Positions 1 to 8,208 of a stretch of 31,394 nucleotides of DNA are shown piece by piece. The stretch is taken from positions 1 to 31,394 of the forward strand of contig JABHUV010000398.1 in assembly GCA_018658605.1 (NCBI GenBank), given 5' to 3'. This DNA comes from Planctomycetaceae bacterium. GTDB lineage: Bacteria > Planctomycetota > Planctomycetia > Pirellulales > Pirellulaceae. The notes under the pieces are model-generated. The model searched no databases, was not told the DNA's origin, and worked only from the letters and a program-made list of their open reading frames with translations. The number at the start of each line of letters is the position of its first letter. Position 1 is the first letter of the stretch. A program made the translations under genes and the position numbers.

Positions 1-2
1 CT

Positions 3-137
3 AATGAAGAAATTCAGGATGAAGCGGCTAATGAAGAAATTCAGGATGAAGCGGCTAATGAAGAAGTTCAGGATGAAGCGGCTAATGAAGAAGTTCAGGA
101 TGAAGCGGCTAATGAAGAAGTTCAGGATGAAGCGGCA
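3..137 (+). repeat. Five tandem 27-bp in-frame repeats
   Basis: Units lie at 3-29, 30-56, 57-83, 84-110 and 111-137 with no spacers. Each encodes NEE(I/V)QDEAA. Units 1-2 carry ATT (Ile) and units 3-5 carry GTT (Val) at the fourth codon; the last unit ends GCA instead of GCT; otherwise they are identical at DNA level. The array probably continues past the left edge, since bases 1-2 (CT) match the end of a unit. Near-perfect DNA identity, including third positions, indicates recent expansion by slippage or unequal exchange. It lies inside a coding frame, lacks spacers and is not a CRISPR. Confidence 0.97.
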
Positions 138-521
138 GAAACGGGTTCAGAGGTGGCCGGCGAATGCTGTGGCAAGGAAGAATGTGATAGCGACGAAGTT
201 GTCGATACGTCTGAACCTTGTGATGAGGATTGCGGTTGTTCAGATTCACCTGACGCTGATACCGCTGCCACAGCGAGTGATTTTCCGGTAGCGTCTTTAG
301 AGATGTTGCTAATGACACATCACACTCAAGCTGTGATGGCATTAGGAATGATGCCAGACCCGATGACGGGTGAAACGTCTGCCAACAAAGACGCTGCCAA
401 GTTCCACATTGATATGTTGAATGTCATTGAAGAAAAGACAAAAGGGAATTTGACGAGTGAAGAATCAGAGGCGTTAAGTTCTATTTTACATCAACTTAGA
501 ATGGCCTTTTTCGCCTCTTGA
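3..521 (+). CDS. DUF1844 domain protein with N-terminal acidic repeats (5' end outside window)
   Basis: The open frame enters from the left edge (codons begin at base 3) and ends at a TGA at 519-521, so the true start is not visible; the GTG at 153 is only an internal codon. Visible order: five copies of the acidic nonapeptide NEE(I/V)QDEAA, a Cys/Asp/Glu-rich linker with CC, C and CGC clusters (bases about 160-245), then about 80 residues matching DUF1844: a hydrophobic segment FPVASLEMLLMTHHTQAVMA, then LGMMPDP, a central IDML, EKTKGNLT and a final LRMAF. The DUF1844 core is helical and its biochemical role is unknown to me. uvrC starts 26 bases downstream on the same strand, so the two are probably co-transcribed. 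The acidic repeats and cysteine-rich linker are not part of the usual domain. The family call is strong; the function is not known. Confidence 0.85.
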   Translation, partial: NEEIQDEAANEEIQDEAANEEVQDEAANEEVQDEAANEEVQDEAAETGSEVAGECCGKEECDSDEVVDTSEPCDEDCGCSDSPDADTAATASDFPVASLEMLLMTHHTQAVMALGMMPDPMTGETSANKDAAKFHIDMLNVIEEKTKGNLTSEESEALSSILHQLRMAFFAS

Positions 522-547
522 TCCCTATCCGCAAGAGGGACTAGCTA

Positions 548-1954
548 ATGTCTGCCACGGAAGACCTTGATAAAGATCCATCGGATTCGGCCAATCAGTC
601 GGGCAAGGTTACCGGTGACGCGTTGGACAATGATGAGCGTTTCGCTGGCTATCGAGAAGCTGCGGTCAAGGTGCGCACATTCCCACAAACGCCGGGCGTC
701 TATCTAATGAAGGACAGTGTCGGTCGTGTGATTTACATTGGCAAAGCGATTCAATTACGCTCTCGTGCGAGTAGTTATTTTCTCAAGGCAGCCCGTGAAG
801 ATGCGCGTACTGCCAACTGGGTACATGAAATACACGATATTGACTATCTTCAATGTGATAGTGAAGTCGATGCTTTGCTGACAGAAGCGAGGCTTATCAA
901 AGACATTCAACCGCGGCATAATAAAGATCTCAAAGACGGCAAGTCGTTTCCCTATATCATGATTTCAAGGCGAGAGGATTATCCGCGTGTCGAAGTGACT
1001 CGAGACCCTGCGGGCAAGGATGCTCGGTTGTATGGACCATTTACGAGTCCGGGAAAATTACAAGGTGCATTGTCTCTATTACAACGAATATTCAAATTTC
1101 GTAATTGTTCTTTGGACATTGATGCCAGCGATGAAAAATGGAAATGGTACCGACCTTGTTTGTTGGCATCCATTGACCAATGTTCCGCTCCTTGCAACTT
1201 GCAAATAACTCCAGAAGACTACAAAGACGACATTCATTCGCTGCGGATGGTGCTTGATGGTAAAAAGTCCAAGTTGCTCAAGGAGATCGGCACTGAGATG
1301 CAGCAAGCTGTAGCAGATTTGAATTTTGAAAAAGCCGCTAAATGCCGCGATGAAATCAATATGCTTGAGGCACTCAATAAACGGGGTAGTTTAAAGAATG
1401 ACGATCAGCCAGAGGTCTTCTTTACTGACCCAGCGAAAGGAATTACCGGACTGAGAAAAGTACTGGGACTTGATTTTGAACCTCGGACGATTGAAGGTAT
1501 CGATATCGCTCATCTCGGAGGGACGGAAACGGTTGCTAGTTTAGTTCAATTCATTGACGGATTGCCTTTCAAACCTGGATACCGCAGGTTTAAGATCAAA
1601 GATGTAAAAGGAGTCGACGACTTTCGTAGTATTTATGAAGTCGTTGCGCGTCGTTTTAAGCGTTTAGACCAACACAACGATTTGTTTCCCGACATTCTAT
1701 TAATAGATGGAGGCAAGGGACAACTTTCTTCGGCGCTTGCTGCTTTTCGTGACATCAATGTCGACCCGCCGTTGTTACTATCGCTGGCAAAGAAAGATGA
1801 GTTGATATACCGTCCAGCAGAGACGGAGCCGTTGCGTTTAAGCAGAAACTCACACGCGTTAAAGTTGTTGCAATACATCCGCGATGAGTCTCATCGCTTT
1901 GCCCAGCACTATCACCACATTCTTCGAACGAAAAAAGTATTAGGAGACACGTAG
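548..1954 (+). CDS. uvrC: UvrC-type excinuclease subunit without C-terminal HhH domain
   Basis: Incision subunit of nucleotide excision repair. N-terminal GIY-YIG nuclease (GVY at 50-52, YIG at 63-65) for the 3' cut, then the four-cysteine set C187, C204, C212, C216 that matches the UvrC iron-sulfur ligands, a UVR/UvrB-binding segment at about 241-276, and the RNase H-like nuclease for the 5' cut. Its acidic residues are visible: D319 in GIDIAHLGG, D357 or D358, D387 in LLIDGGKGQ, and H449 in RDESHRF. The protein is 468 residues against about 600 for typical UvrC and stops soon after RDESHRF, so the tandem helix-hairpin-helix DNA-binding domain is absent. The stop at 1952-1954 is followed by only 72 bases before pyrG, which excludes a separate HhH gene next door. 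The ATG at 548 has GAGGGA 7 bases upstream (535-540). Confidence 0.93.
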   Translation: MSATEDLDKDPSDSANQSGKVTGDALDNDERFAGYREAAVKVRTFPQTPGVYLMKDSVGRVIYIGKAIQLRSRASSYFLKAAREDARTANWVHEIHDIDYLQCDSEVDALLTEARLIKDIQPRHNKDLKDGKSFPYIMISRREDYPRVEVTRDPAGKDARLYGPFTSPGKLQGALSLLQRIFKFRNCSLDIDASDEKWKWYRPCLLASIDQCSAPCNLQITPEDYKDDIHSLRMVLDGKKSKLLKEIGTEMQQAVADLNFEKAAKCRDEINMLEALNKRGSLKNDDQPEVFFTDPAKGITGLRKVLGLDFEPRTIEGIDIAHLGGTETVASLVQFIDGLPFKPGYRRFKIKDVKGVDDFRSIYEVVARRFKRLDQHNDLFPDILLIDGGKGQLSSALAAFRDINVDPPLLLSLAKKDELIYRPAETEPLRLSRNSHALKLLQYIRDESHRFAQHYHHILRTKKVLGDT

Positions 1955-2026
1955 CGGAAGTCGTCCCTACCGTTCATTTATTGCTTGGTTTTTACGGCGA
2001 GTAAGTTCTGCCGCGGCACGAAATTA

Positions 2027-3703
2027 TCAGGCTTCAAAGGATTCGGGTTCTTTGAATTCTTCGAAGAGGCGTTTACGAGATTCGCCAGCTGCTTCCCCGA
2101 CGGCTAATCGGTTTTTCAATGCAGCGCCAACAAAACCTTGGAATAAAGGATGAGGTTTGGTTGGTTTTGATTTGAACTCTGGATGGAATTGAACAGCCAC
2201 AAACCAAGCATGATCTGGTATCTCAATAATTTCTGGCAGTAGACCGTCGGGACTGCTTCCTGAAACGACCATACCATGGGCCGCAAATTGGGATTGGTAC
2301 AGATGATTAAATTCGTAGCGATGTCGATGACGTTCGTCGACATGCGTTGTGCCATAACATTCTTGAGCGACACTAGAATCTGCTAATACACAAGGTTGCG
2401 AACCAAGTCGCATGGTTCCACCTTTGTTGGTGACTTGTTTTTGTTCATCGAGCAAGCAAATCACAGCGTGTTGGGTGTTTTTGTCAAATTCCGTAGAGTG
2501 GGCATCAGTTAGGTTAACGACGTTACGGGCAAATTCGATACATGCGGTTTGCATACCGAGACAGATACCAAAGTAAGGAATATTACGTTCACGAGCAAAA
2601 CGAATTGCATCGACCTTACCATTGATTCCTCGCTCACCGAATCCACCTGGTACTAAAATGCCATCAAACCCAGCCAATAAGCGATCAGGTCCCTCGCGCT
2701 CAACGAGTTCACTGTGGATTGGGATGATCCGGATTTGTGTATTATGTGAGATGCCGGCATGGTCGATCGATTCGTAAATGGACTTATACGCATCTTTGTG
2801 TTCAGCGTATTTCCCAACGACCGCAATATTGACTTCGTGCTGTGGATTACGTAAATCGTGCAGCATCGCCTTCCACTGGGCAAGGTCTGCTTCTGGTGCC
2901 GACAGTCCTAAACGGTTAGTAATGAGATCGTCAAGTTTATGTTCTCGCAGCGCAATGGGCACTTCATAGATAGAGAATTCCATATCGAGTTCTTGGATGA
3001 CTGCTTCGAGCGGCACATTACAAAACAACGAGATCTTTTCTCGATCGTCGCGGCTGATTTCTTGTTCCGTGCGGCAGATGAGGATATCAGGTTGAATCCC
3101 GATTTCACGCAATTGCCCGACACTGTGTTGCGTCGGTTTTGTCTTGAGTTCTCCGGCTGCTTTGAGGTAAGGGACCAGTGTGAGGTGGATATACAAACAG
3201 TTCTCTTTACCAACATCTTGCGAGAATTGACGAATGGCTTCCAAGAATGGTTGGCTTTCAATGTCTCCAACTGTGCCACCTAGTTCCGTGATGATGACAT
3301 CGGTTTCGTCATCGGCGAGACATTGAACGACACTTTTGATTTCGTTGGTAATATGTGGGATGACCTGCACTGTCTTACCAAGAAATTCGCCACGTCGTTC
3401 TTTTTCGATAACTGACTGGTAGATTTGGCCAGTTGTATAATTGGAATCTCGAGTGAGCGGGCTGCGGGTAAAACGTTCGTAATGACCGAGATCCAAGTCC
3501 GTTTCGCTGCCGTCGTCGAGTACGTAGACCTCACCGTGTTGATAAGGGCTCATCGTGCCAGGATCTACATTGATGTAGGGATCTAGCTTTTGCATTTTGA
3601 CGGTGAGTCCGCGTTGCTCTAATAGCAAGGCAATTGAAGCACTAGTTAGTCCTTTACCGAGAGAACTAACAACACCACCGGTAACAAATATATGCTTAGA
3701 CAT
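2027..3703 (-). CDS. pyrG: CTP synthase
   Basis: Makes CTP from UTP, ATP and glutamine in the cytoplasm. The N-terminal amidoligase domain (about 1-267) opens with [20 protein letters not shown], the family P-loop region. The C-terminal class I glutamine amidotransferase domain has the nucleophile C381 in GICLGMQ and the pair H507/E509 in VQFHPEF. Length 558 fits the family (E. coli about 545). The frame stays open for seven more codons upstream (to 3724), but [10 protein letters not shown] is the universal family N-terminus, so the ATG at 3701-3703 was chosen. It follows kdsB after 167 bases on the same strand; CTP is the co-substrate of KdsB, so the pairing makes metabolic sense. All expected residues are present. 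Confidence 0.98.
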   Translation of the reverse strand: MSKHIFVTGGVVSSLGKGLTSASIALLLEQRGLTVKMQKLDPYINVDPGTMSPYQHGEVYVLDDGSETDLDLGHYERFTRSPLTRDSNYTTGQIYQSVIEKERRGEFLGKTVQVIPHITNEIKSVVQCLADDETDVIITELGGTVGDIESQPFLEAIRQFSQDVGKENCLYIHLTLVPYLKAAGELKTKPTQHSVGQLREIGIQPDILICRTEQEISRDDREKISLFCNVPLEAVIQELDMEFSIYEVPIALREHKLDDLITNRLGLSAPEADLAQWKAMLHDLRNPQHEVNIAVVGKYAEHKDAYKSIYESIDHAGISHNTQIRIIPIHSELVEREGPDRLLAGFDGILVPGGFGERGINGKVDAIRFARERNIPYFGICLGMQTACIEFARNVVNLTDAHSTEFDKNTQHAVICLLDEQKQVTNKGGTMRLGSQPCVLADSSVAQECYGTTHVDERHRHRYEFNHLYQSQFAAHGMVVSGSSPDGLLPEIIEIPDHAWFVAVQFHPEFKSKPTKPHPLFQGFVGAALKNRLAVGEAAGESRKRLFEEFKEPESFEA

Positions 3704-3870
3704 AAATAATTCAGCAGATTCCATTCAATAGTTAACTGTTGCTTCCATTTTTCAACAGTGTCGACTGTTTAACCAGTCACTACATGTTCACTAGGCTGTG
3801 GGTGAAACCAAATTAGGCTTTTAACATAATAAAAAATTTCACGTTTACACAACTTTACAAGTTCACAATT

Positions 3871-4620
3871 CTAACGACTATTCATTTTTCTTTCAAATGC
3901 ATGATAGTCATCTTTTGTATCAATTCCGAAACTTGGTTCATCGACCACCCCCACAAGAATGGTATAGCCGTGATCTAGAACCCGTAGTTGTTCTAGACTT
4001 TCAGTAGTTTCCATCGGGATTTGAGGTAATTTTGCTAACTTCAATAAGAAGTCTCTTCGGTATGCGTAGAGACCTACGTGTTGGAAAAAAAGTCCAGATT
4101 CTTTGCCGAGCAGCGAATCATCCCAAGTTTGCGGATGCGGAATGACGCTGCGACTGAAATACATCGCTTGCTGGGATTGGTTGAAAACGACTTTCACGCA
4201 AGCTGGATCTTCTAATTGGCTTTTACTGCGAATTGGTGTGGCTAGAGTTGCCATCACCGCTGTGGGGTCATTTTGTAGTAGCTCGATGACTAAGTCGATG
4301 GAGGATCCGAGTATTTCAGGTTCGTCACCTTGCACGTTTACGATAATATCAACATCGGATAATTGCTCGGCAACTTCGGCAACTCGGTCGGTTCCACTTG
4401 GTGCAGCGGGATCGGTCAGCACCACGTCGCCACCAAATGCTTGAACTGCTTTAACAATTCGTTTGTGGTCGGTCGCTACGATGATTCCCGCGGGTCGCTG
4501 GGCCTGTTGAGCTGCTTCATAAGTATGCTGGATTAATGGCTTACCTGTGGCACTGAGCAACAGTTTTTCCGGCAGACGAGTTGAATGCAATCGCGCGGGA
4601 ATAATGATATGACTTTTCAT
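3871..4620 (-). CDS. kdsB: 3-deoxy-manno-octulosonate cytidylyltransferase (CMP-KDO synthetase)
   Basis: Activates KDO with CTP to CMP-KDO for the inner core of lipopolysaccharide. Family motifs in order: IIPARLHSTRLPEKLL at 6-21, SGTDR at 75-79, VNVQGDEP at 94-101, KVVFN followed by AMYFSRSVIPHP, HVGLYAYRRDFL at 181-192, and ESLEQLRVL near 207-215. The 249-residue length is standard. The open frame extends 18 codons upstream, but the ATG at 4618-4620 gives MKSHIIIPARL, which fits the family start; the upstream part reads through the end of the transporter gene. The transporter stop is 37 bases upstream on the same strand, so an operon is likely. Its presence supports a Gram-negative type outer membrane with KDO. 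Confidence 0.97.
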   Translation of the reverse strand: MKSHIIIPARLHSTRLPEKLLLSATGKPLIQHTYEAAQQAQRPAGIIVATDHKRIVKAVQAFGGDVVLTDPAAPSGTDRVAEVAEQLSDVDIIVNVQGDEPEILGSSIDLVIELLQNDPTAVMATLATPIRSKSQLEDPACVKVVFNQSQQAMYFSRSVIPHPQTWDDSLLGKESGLFFQHVGLYAYRRDFLLKLAKLPQIPMETTESLEQLRVLDHGYTILVGVVDEPSFGIDTKDDYHAFERKMNSR

Positions 4621-4657
4621 AATGGTATACAAATGGGGGGGCCTGGGCCTACTGGAA

Positions 4658-6430
4658 TCAAAAACCAAAGACAAGTTTGCCGAGTGTATAAGTGATTAGT
4701 GGAATCAAGACAATGGAAACGATGTTCAGGATAATTCCGGCACGAGCCATTTGTCGGATCGTCACTTGGCCTGAAGCAAACACAATGGCATTGGGTGGAG
4801 TGGCAACTGGCAGCATAAAAGCGCAACTTGCAGCTAAGGCAGCTGGGAACAGTAGCAATCGTGCATCTGCACCTAAATTGTCCGAAAGTTGAATCAGGAG
4901 CGGGAAAATAAGCGCGGCCGTGGCGGTATTGCTGGTGACTTCGGTAAGGAACACCATCGAAGATGTGACAACGAGGATAATTAGCAAAATCGCAGTAGCT
5001 GCTGAAGGGGTGATCGCTTGGCAAATATCCGCACCCAGCCCACTGGATTTCATTGCCGCAGCAAGTGCAAGTCCGCCACCAAACAACAACAGAATACCCC
5101 ACGGAAGTTTACGAGCAGTTGTCCAGTCCAACAGCGTACGTCCAGGATGCCCCCATGCTGGAAAGACAAAGAGCAGCAGTGCGGCGCTCATAGCAATGAT
5201 GGTGTCGTCCACATAGACAACATTTGGGAACCAGCTTTGAACCCAGTCTGATTCCGTAATGAACCGACGAGTTATCCATAACAAGGCAGTGCACCCGAAA
5301 ATAGCCGCTACCGATATTTCAGGTTTGCTCATCGGACCGAGTCTCGAGATTTCATCACGAATCATCTGTCGTCCACCGCTGATCTGTGGTAGCGATATTC
5401 GAAAAATTACTTTGGTCATCAACACCCAGATGATAAGGAGAAAGACAATTGTCAGAGGGAGCCCGAAAGCCATCCATTCTCCAAAGCCGATGAATATTCC
5501 ATGGTCTTCAAGTTCGCTGCGTAAAAGTAGATTTGTCGGTGTTCCCATAAACGTTGCCAAACCTCCTACCGATGCAGCGTAAGCGATACAAAGCATCATA
5601 CAGGCTGCAAAGGGACCAATTTTCGCTTTATCCTCTACAGGGATTTTTGTGCGTACTAACGCTACCAAGCTTAATGCGATCGGTAGCATCACAACGGTAG
5701 TGGCGGTATTACTGATCCACATGCTCAGCATTGCCGTGGTGATCATAAACCCACCGATCAACCGTGAAGGTTGTGTACCGAGCGCGAGGATTGTATAGAG
5801 TGCGATGCGGTTATGAAGATTCCACTTTTCGATAGCCAGTCCCAGCAGAAATCCACCCATCAATAAGAAAACGTATCGGCTGGCGTAATTGCGAGCGGTG
5901 ACTTCAAACAAGTTGGCGGACCGAGCAGCGGTGACATATTGTTTTTCAATGCGGAAAACATCTACCTCGACTCGTGTCGGATATTTGGTTTCCACGCTGA
6001 CGCTGGCGTAGAATTTATTGATTTCAGCCAATACTCCAGTGCCCGCTTGAGGGGTCTGTTGATTGTAATCTTGATAACCGACCTCTGGGATGATCCACCG
6101 TACTCGCTGATTTATTTTTGGTGCTTGTGCTTCACTCAATCCAATTCCAAAAAGTGGAAACAGTGCCAGTGGTAACATGGCGGTGGCCGCAAGTGGGATT
6201 GCTTCAGTCATCCACCAAATGGCCATCAATACTACAATGGCCGCCGTAGCAATGGCCGGGCTTGCTAAATCTGAATACAACGTTAGTAAACTGGCGGTGA
6301 GGATCGCTAGTAGCGGTCCGACGTAACGACTCCAATGCGCAACTTTGCCGCTGCCATTGGGTGCAATAGGATCACCACCTACACTTTCGAGTTGTGTTGA
6401 ACTTGCTTGCTGTGAGTTGTTTGACGGCAT
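4658..6430 (-). CDS. SLC13/DASS-family sodium-coupled anion symporter with an unusual inserted loop
   Basis: Multi-pass inner-membrane transporter, probably for di- or tricarboxylates or sulfate. Both family SNT motifs are visible: MWISNTATT (S240-N241-T242) and TEVTSNTATA (S500-N501-T502), plus the C-terminal signature PVATPPNAIVFASG ending at about 554. Hydrophobic segments run throughout. Between the early hydrophobic segment ending FPLFGIGL and the segment RYVFLLMGGFLLGLAIEKW there are about 80 mostly polar residues (roughly 105-185), where relatives have a loop of about 15. The ATG at 6428-6430 (MPSNNS) is preferred over an in-frame TTG at 6442. It heads a minus-strand run into kdsB. The substrate cannot be read from the sequence. 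Confidence 0.93.
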   Translation of the reverse strand: MPSNNSQQASSTQLESVGGDPIAPNGSGKVAHWSRYVGPLLAILTASLLTLYSDLASPAIATAAIVVLMAIWWMTEAIPLAATAMLPLALFPLFGIGLSEAQAPKINQRVRWIIPEVGYQDYNQQTPQAGTGVLAEINKFYASVSVETKYPTRVEVDVFRIEKQYVTAARSANLFEVTARNYASRYVFLLMGGFLLGLAIEKWNLHNRIALYTILALGTQPSRLIGGFMITTAMLSMWISNTATTVVMLPIALSLVALVRTKIPVEDKAKIGPFAACMMLCIAYAASVGGLATFMGTPTNLLLRSELEDHGIFIGFGEWMAFGLPLTIVFLLIIWVLMTKVIFRISLPQISGGRQMIRDEISRLGPMSKPEISVAAIFGCTALLWITRRFITESDWVQSWFPNVVYVDDTIIAMSAALLLFVFPAWGHPGRTLLDWTTARKLPWGILLLFGGGLALAAAMKSSGLGADICQAITPSAATAILLIILVVTSSMVFLTEVTSNTATAALIFPLLIQLSDNLGADARLLLFPAALAASCAFMLPVATPPNAIVFASGQVTIRQMARAGIILNIVSIVLIPLITYTLGKLVFGF

Positions 6431-6526
6431 AATAATGGTCAACGCTGGTATTTAATTCTGGAAGCTAGTACTGCTGGGGGATAGGTTGTTGTTGCTGTAA
6501 CTGGAAAAAGTAATATGTGTTATGAT

Positions 6527-6538
6527 ATGATTAATCAT
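6527..6538. promoter_or_regulatory. 12-bp perfect palindrome in divergent intergenic region
   Basis: ATGATTAATCAT is its own reverse complement. It lies in the 243-base divergent gap between the transporter (-) and the secreted beta-propeller gene (+). A short palindrome in such a place could bind a dimeric regulator, but no second copy and no identifiable regulator gene lie nearby. In an AT-rich spacer it may also occur by chance. Confidence 0.35.
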
Positions 6539-6548
6539 GAAAGGTAAC

Positions 6549-6582
6549 GAATGGGATGATAAGCAAATGGTTATCCCCATTC
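6549..6582. promoter_or_regulatory. Bulged inverted repeat / hairpin upstream of the beta-propeller gene
   Basis: GAATGGG (6549-6555) pairs with CCCATTC (6576-6582) and GATAA (6558-6562) with TTATC (6571-6575). There is a two-base bulge at 6556-6557 and an eight-base loop. As RNA it would form a 12-bp stem in the leader of the downstream gene (start 6674). No T-run follows, so it does not look like an intrinsic terminator. It could be an operator or a leader structure. Confidence 0.45.
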
Positions 6583-6673
6583 ATTAAATGCCACGGATAT
6601 CCTAATTGAGACGGGTTGCAGTAAAAAGCCCCTTTCGTACAACAGAAATAACACGAACAAGAGAGTATAAACA

Positions 6674-7921
6674 ATGACCAAACGATTATCCATTTTAATC
6701 ACTGCTTTGCTATTGGTTTCTACCGCGTTTGCAGTTTTAACAAAAGTGCAAGCAGCAGATTGGCCGACATGGCGTGGTGCAGATCGAACGGATATTTCGA
6801 CAGAAAAGGGATTATTGCAATCTTGGCCTCAGGACGGACCAAAACAGTTGTGGACATTTAAGAATGCCGGCAGTGGATATTCCGGTTTCGCGATTGCCAA
6901 TGGGACTTTGTATACGCTAGGTACACGAAACGGAAAAGAGATTCTAATTGCACTTGATGCCGCAACGGGCCAAGATAAAGGAGCCGTCGTTGTTGGTGAT
7001 ATTTTGAGCAACAATTGGGGCGATGGTCCACGGGGGACTCCAACGGTCGCCGGAGATATTGTTTATGCAATGGGTGGCGGTGGTTCATTGATTGCTGCAG
7101 ATGCCAAAACAGGTGTCATTAAATGGAAAGTCAATATGTCCGATTTTGGTGGCAAAAAACCAGGATGGGGATATTGTGAAAGTGTCACTGTTGAGGGCGA
7201 CCAAGTTATTTGTACGCCAGGCGGAAGTCAGGGATCTATGGTGGCCTTGCGTGTCAAAGATGGGTCCAAAATTTGGCAAAGCGCAGGAATTACCGATGGA
7301 GCTCAATATGCAAGTATTTTGCCGATTGAACACAATGGCATGCGACAATATGTGCAGTTAACACAGCAACATGTGTTTGGTGTTGATGCCAAGAGTGGCA
7401 AAGTAATTTGGCAGAGTCCTTGGGAAGGTCGTACAGCAGTAGTGCCAACGCCTATTCATAAGGATGGCCATGTATATATAAGTTCGGGGTATGGAGTTGG
7501 TTGTAAACTCGTCAAGCTAGGAAACGGTTCAGCGACGGAAGTATATCGCAATCAAGTCATGAAGAACCACCATGGTGGCGTGTTACTCGTTGGCGATTAT
7601 ATTTATGGGTACTCAGACGGTCCTGGTTGGATTTGCCAGAATTTCAAATCTGGCGAGATGGTTTGGAATAGTAAGAGCTTAGGCAAAGGCGCTGTAACCT
7701 ATGCTGATGGCCGTTTGTATGCGATTAGTGAAAATGATGCGAGTGTTGTATTGCTGGACGCTTCTCCTGAAGGATACCAAGAACATGGCCGGTTTAAGCT
7801 CAGCCCACTCTCGAGCATTCGCAGTGACCGTGGCAAGGTGTGGACGCACCCTGTAATCTCAAACGGCAAACTGTACTTGCGAGACCAAGATATCATTTAT
7901 TGTTACGATATCACGCGATAA
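6674..7921 (+). CDS. Secreted PQQ-like beta-propeller repeat protein
   Basis: A typical signal peptide (basic MTKR, hydrophobic stretch 5-23, cleavage likely after KVQA at 27) precedes a mature start ADWPTWRG, a form common in planctomycete PQQ-like/BamB-like propellers. The body has repeated blade-like units: LYTLGTRNGKEILIALDAATG, GDIVYAMGGGGSLIAADAKTG, YVQLTQQHVFGVDAKSGKVIW and others, with Trp and AxDxxTG/DAKSG turns. The length of 415 residues suits a single 7- or 8-bladed propeller. It is probably a periplasmic or envelope scaffold; there is no sign of a fused dehydrogenase domain, so an enzymatic role is unproven. It stands alone, divergent from the transporter and followed by the tRNA after 140 bases. 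The family name is secure, the role is not. Confidence 0.9.
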   Translation: MTKRLSILITALLLVSTAFAVLTKVQAADWPTWRGADRTDISTEKGLLQSWPQDGPKQLWTFKNAGSGYSGFAIANGTLYTLGTRNGKEILIALDAATGQDKGAVVVGDILSNNWGDGPRGTPTVAGDIVYAMGGGGSLIAADAKTGVIKWKVNMSDFGGKKPGWGYCESVTVEGDQVICTPGGSQGSMVALRVKDGSKIWQSAGITDGAQYASILPIEHNGMRQYVQLTQQHVFGVDAKSGKVIWQSPWEGRTAVVPTPIHKDGHVYISSGYGVGCKLVKLGNGSATEVYRNQVMKNHHGGVLLVGDYIYGYSDGPGWICQNFKSGEMVWNSKSLGKGAVTYADGRLYAISENDASVVLLDASPEGYQEHGRFKLSPLSSIRSDRGKVWTHPVISNGKLYLRDQDIIYCYDITR

Positions 7922-8061
7922 AGCAGATTATTCGCTTTGGTTGTGGACAAATCTCATTGCTTCGTAGGGTAGACAAGCGAGTAAAAATCGTTGAAATTGT
8001 AGTTGATTCACATGGCTTATTCGGTCAGAGGCTAAAAGTTATGTGAATTTTAATATTGCAT

Positions 8062-8135
8062 GGGCCCGTAGCTCAGTTGGTTAGAGCAGGGGACTCATAA
8101 TCCCTTTGTCGGCGGTTCGAGTCCGTCCGGGCCTA
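8062..8135 (+). tRNA. tRNA with CAT anticodon (tRNA-Ile2 favoured, elongator Met possible)
   Basis: A complete 74-base cloverleaf: acceptor GGGCCCG/CGGGCCT (one G-T end pair), D arm GCTC/GAGC, anticodon stem GGGGA/TCCCT with loop CTCATAA (anticodon CAT at 8096-8098), TPsiC arm GGCGG/CCGTC with loop TTCGAGT, and discriminator A at 8135. CCA is not encoded. It lacks the initiator C1xA72 mismatch, so it is not fMet. C4-G69 and C5-G68 pairs agree with the acceptor-stem features reported for TilS-modified tRNA-Ile2, and the anticodon arm resembles E. coli ileX; elongator Met can share the same loop. Automated annotation would probably call it Met. Confidence 0.93.
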
Positions 8136-8208
8136 CTTCTCATCTCAACAATCCTTTTCAACTAATTCGAACTCCCTACTGCGTTCGGTTTACGCGACAA
8201 TAGTATCC

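Noticed and set aside
3..137. Tandem repeat as a CRISPR array
   Set aside because: There are no spacers, the units are contiguous, and they lie inside a coding frame.
4..291. ORF in another frame with repeated MKKFRMKRL units
   Set aside because: It is the out-of-frame reading of the 27-bp repeats; the frame beginning at base 3 continues into a recognisable DUF1844 domain.
2908..3279. 123-residue minus-strand ORF inside pyrG
   Set aside because: It is a shadow frame of pyrG with no family motif, while pyrG itself is intact.
3754..3769. Inverted repeat AACAGT-GTCG-ACTGTT between kdsB and pyrG
   Set aside because: The arms are only 6 bp, there is no T-run and no second copy of the full site, so it is below what can be called an operator or terminator.
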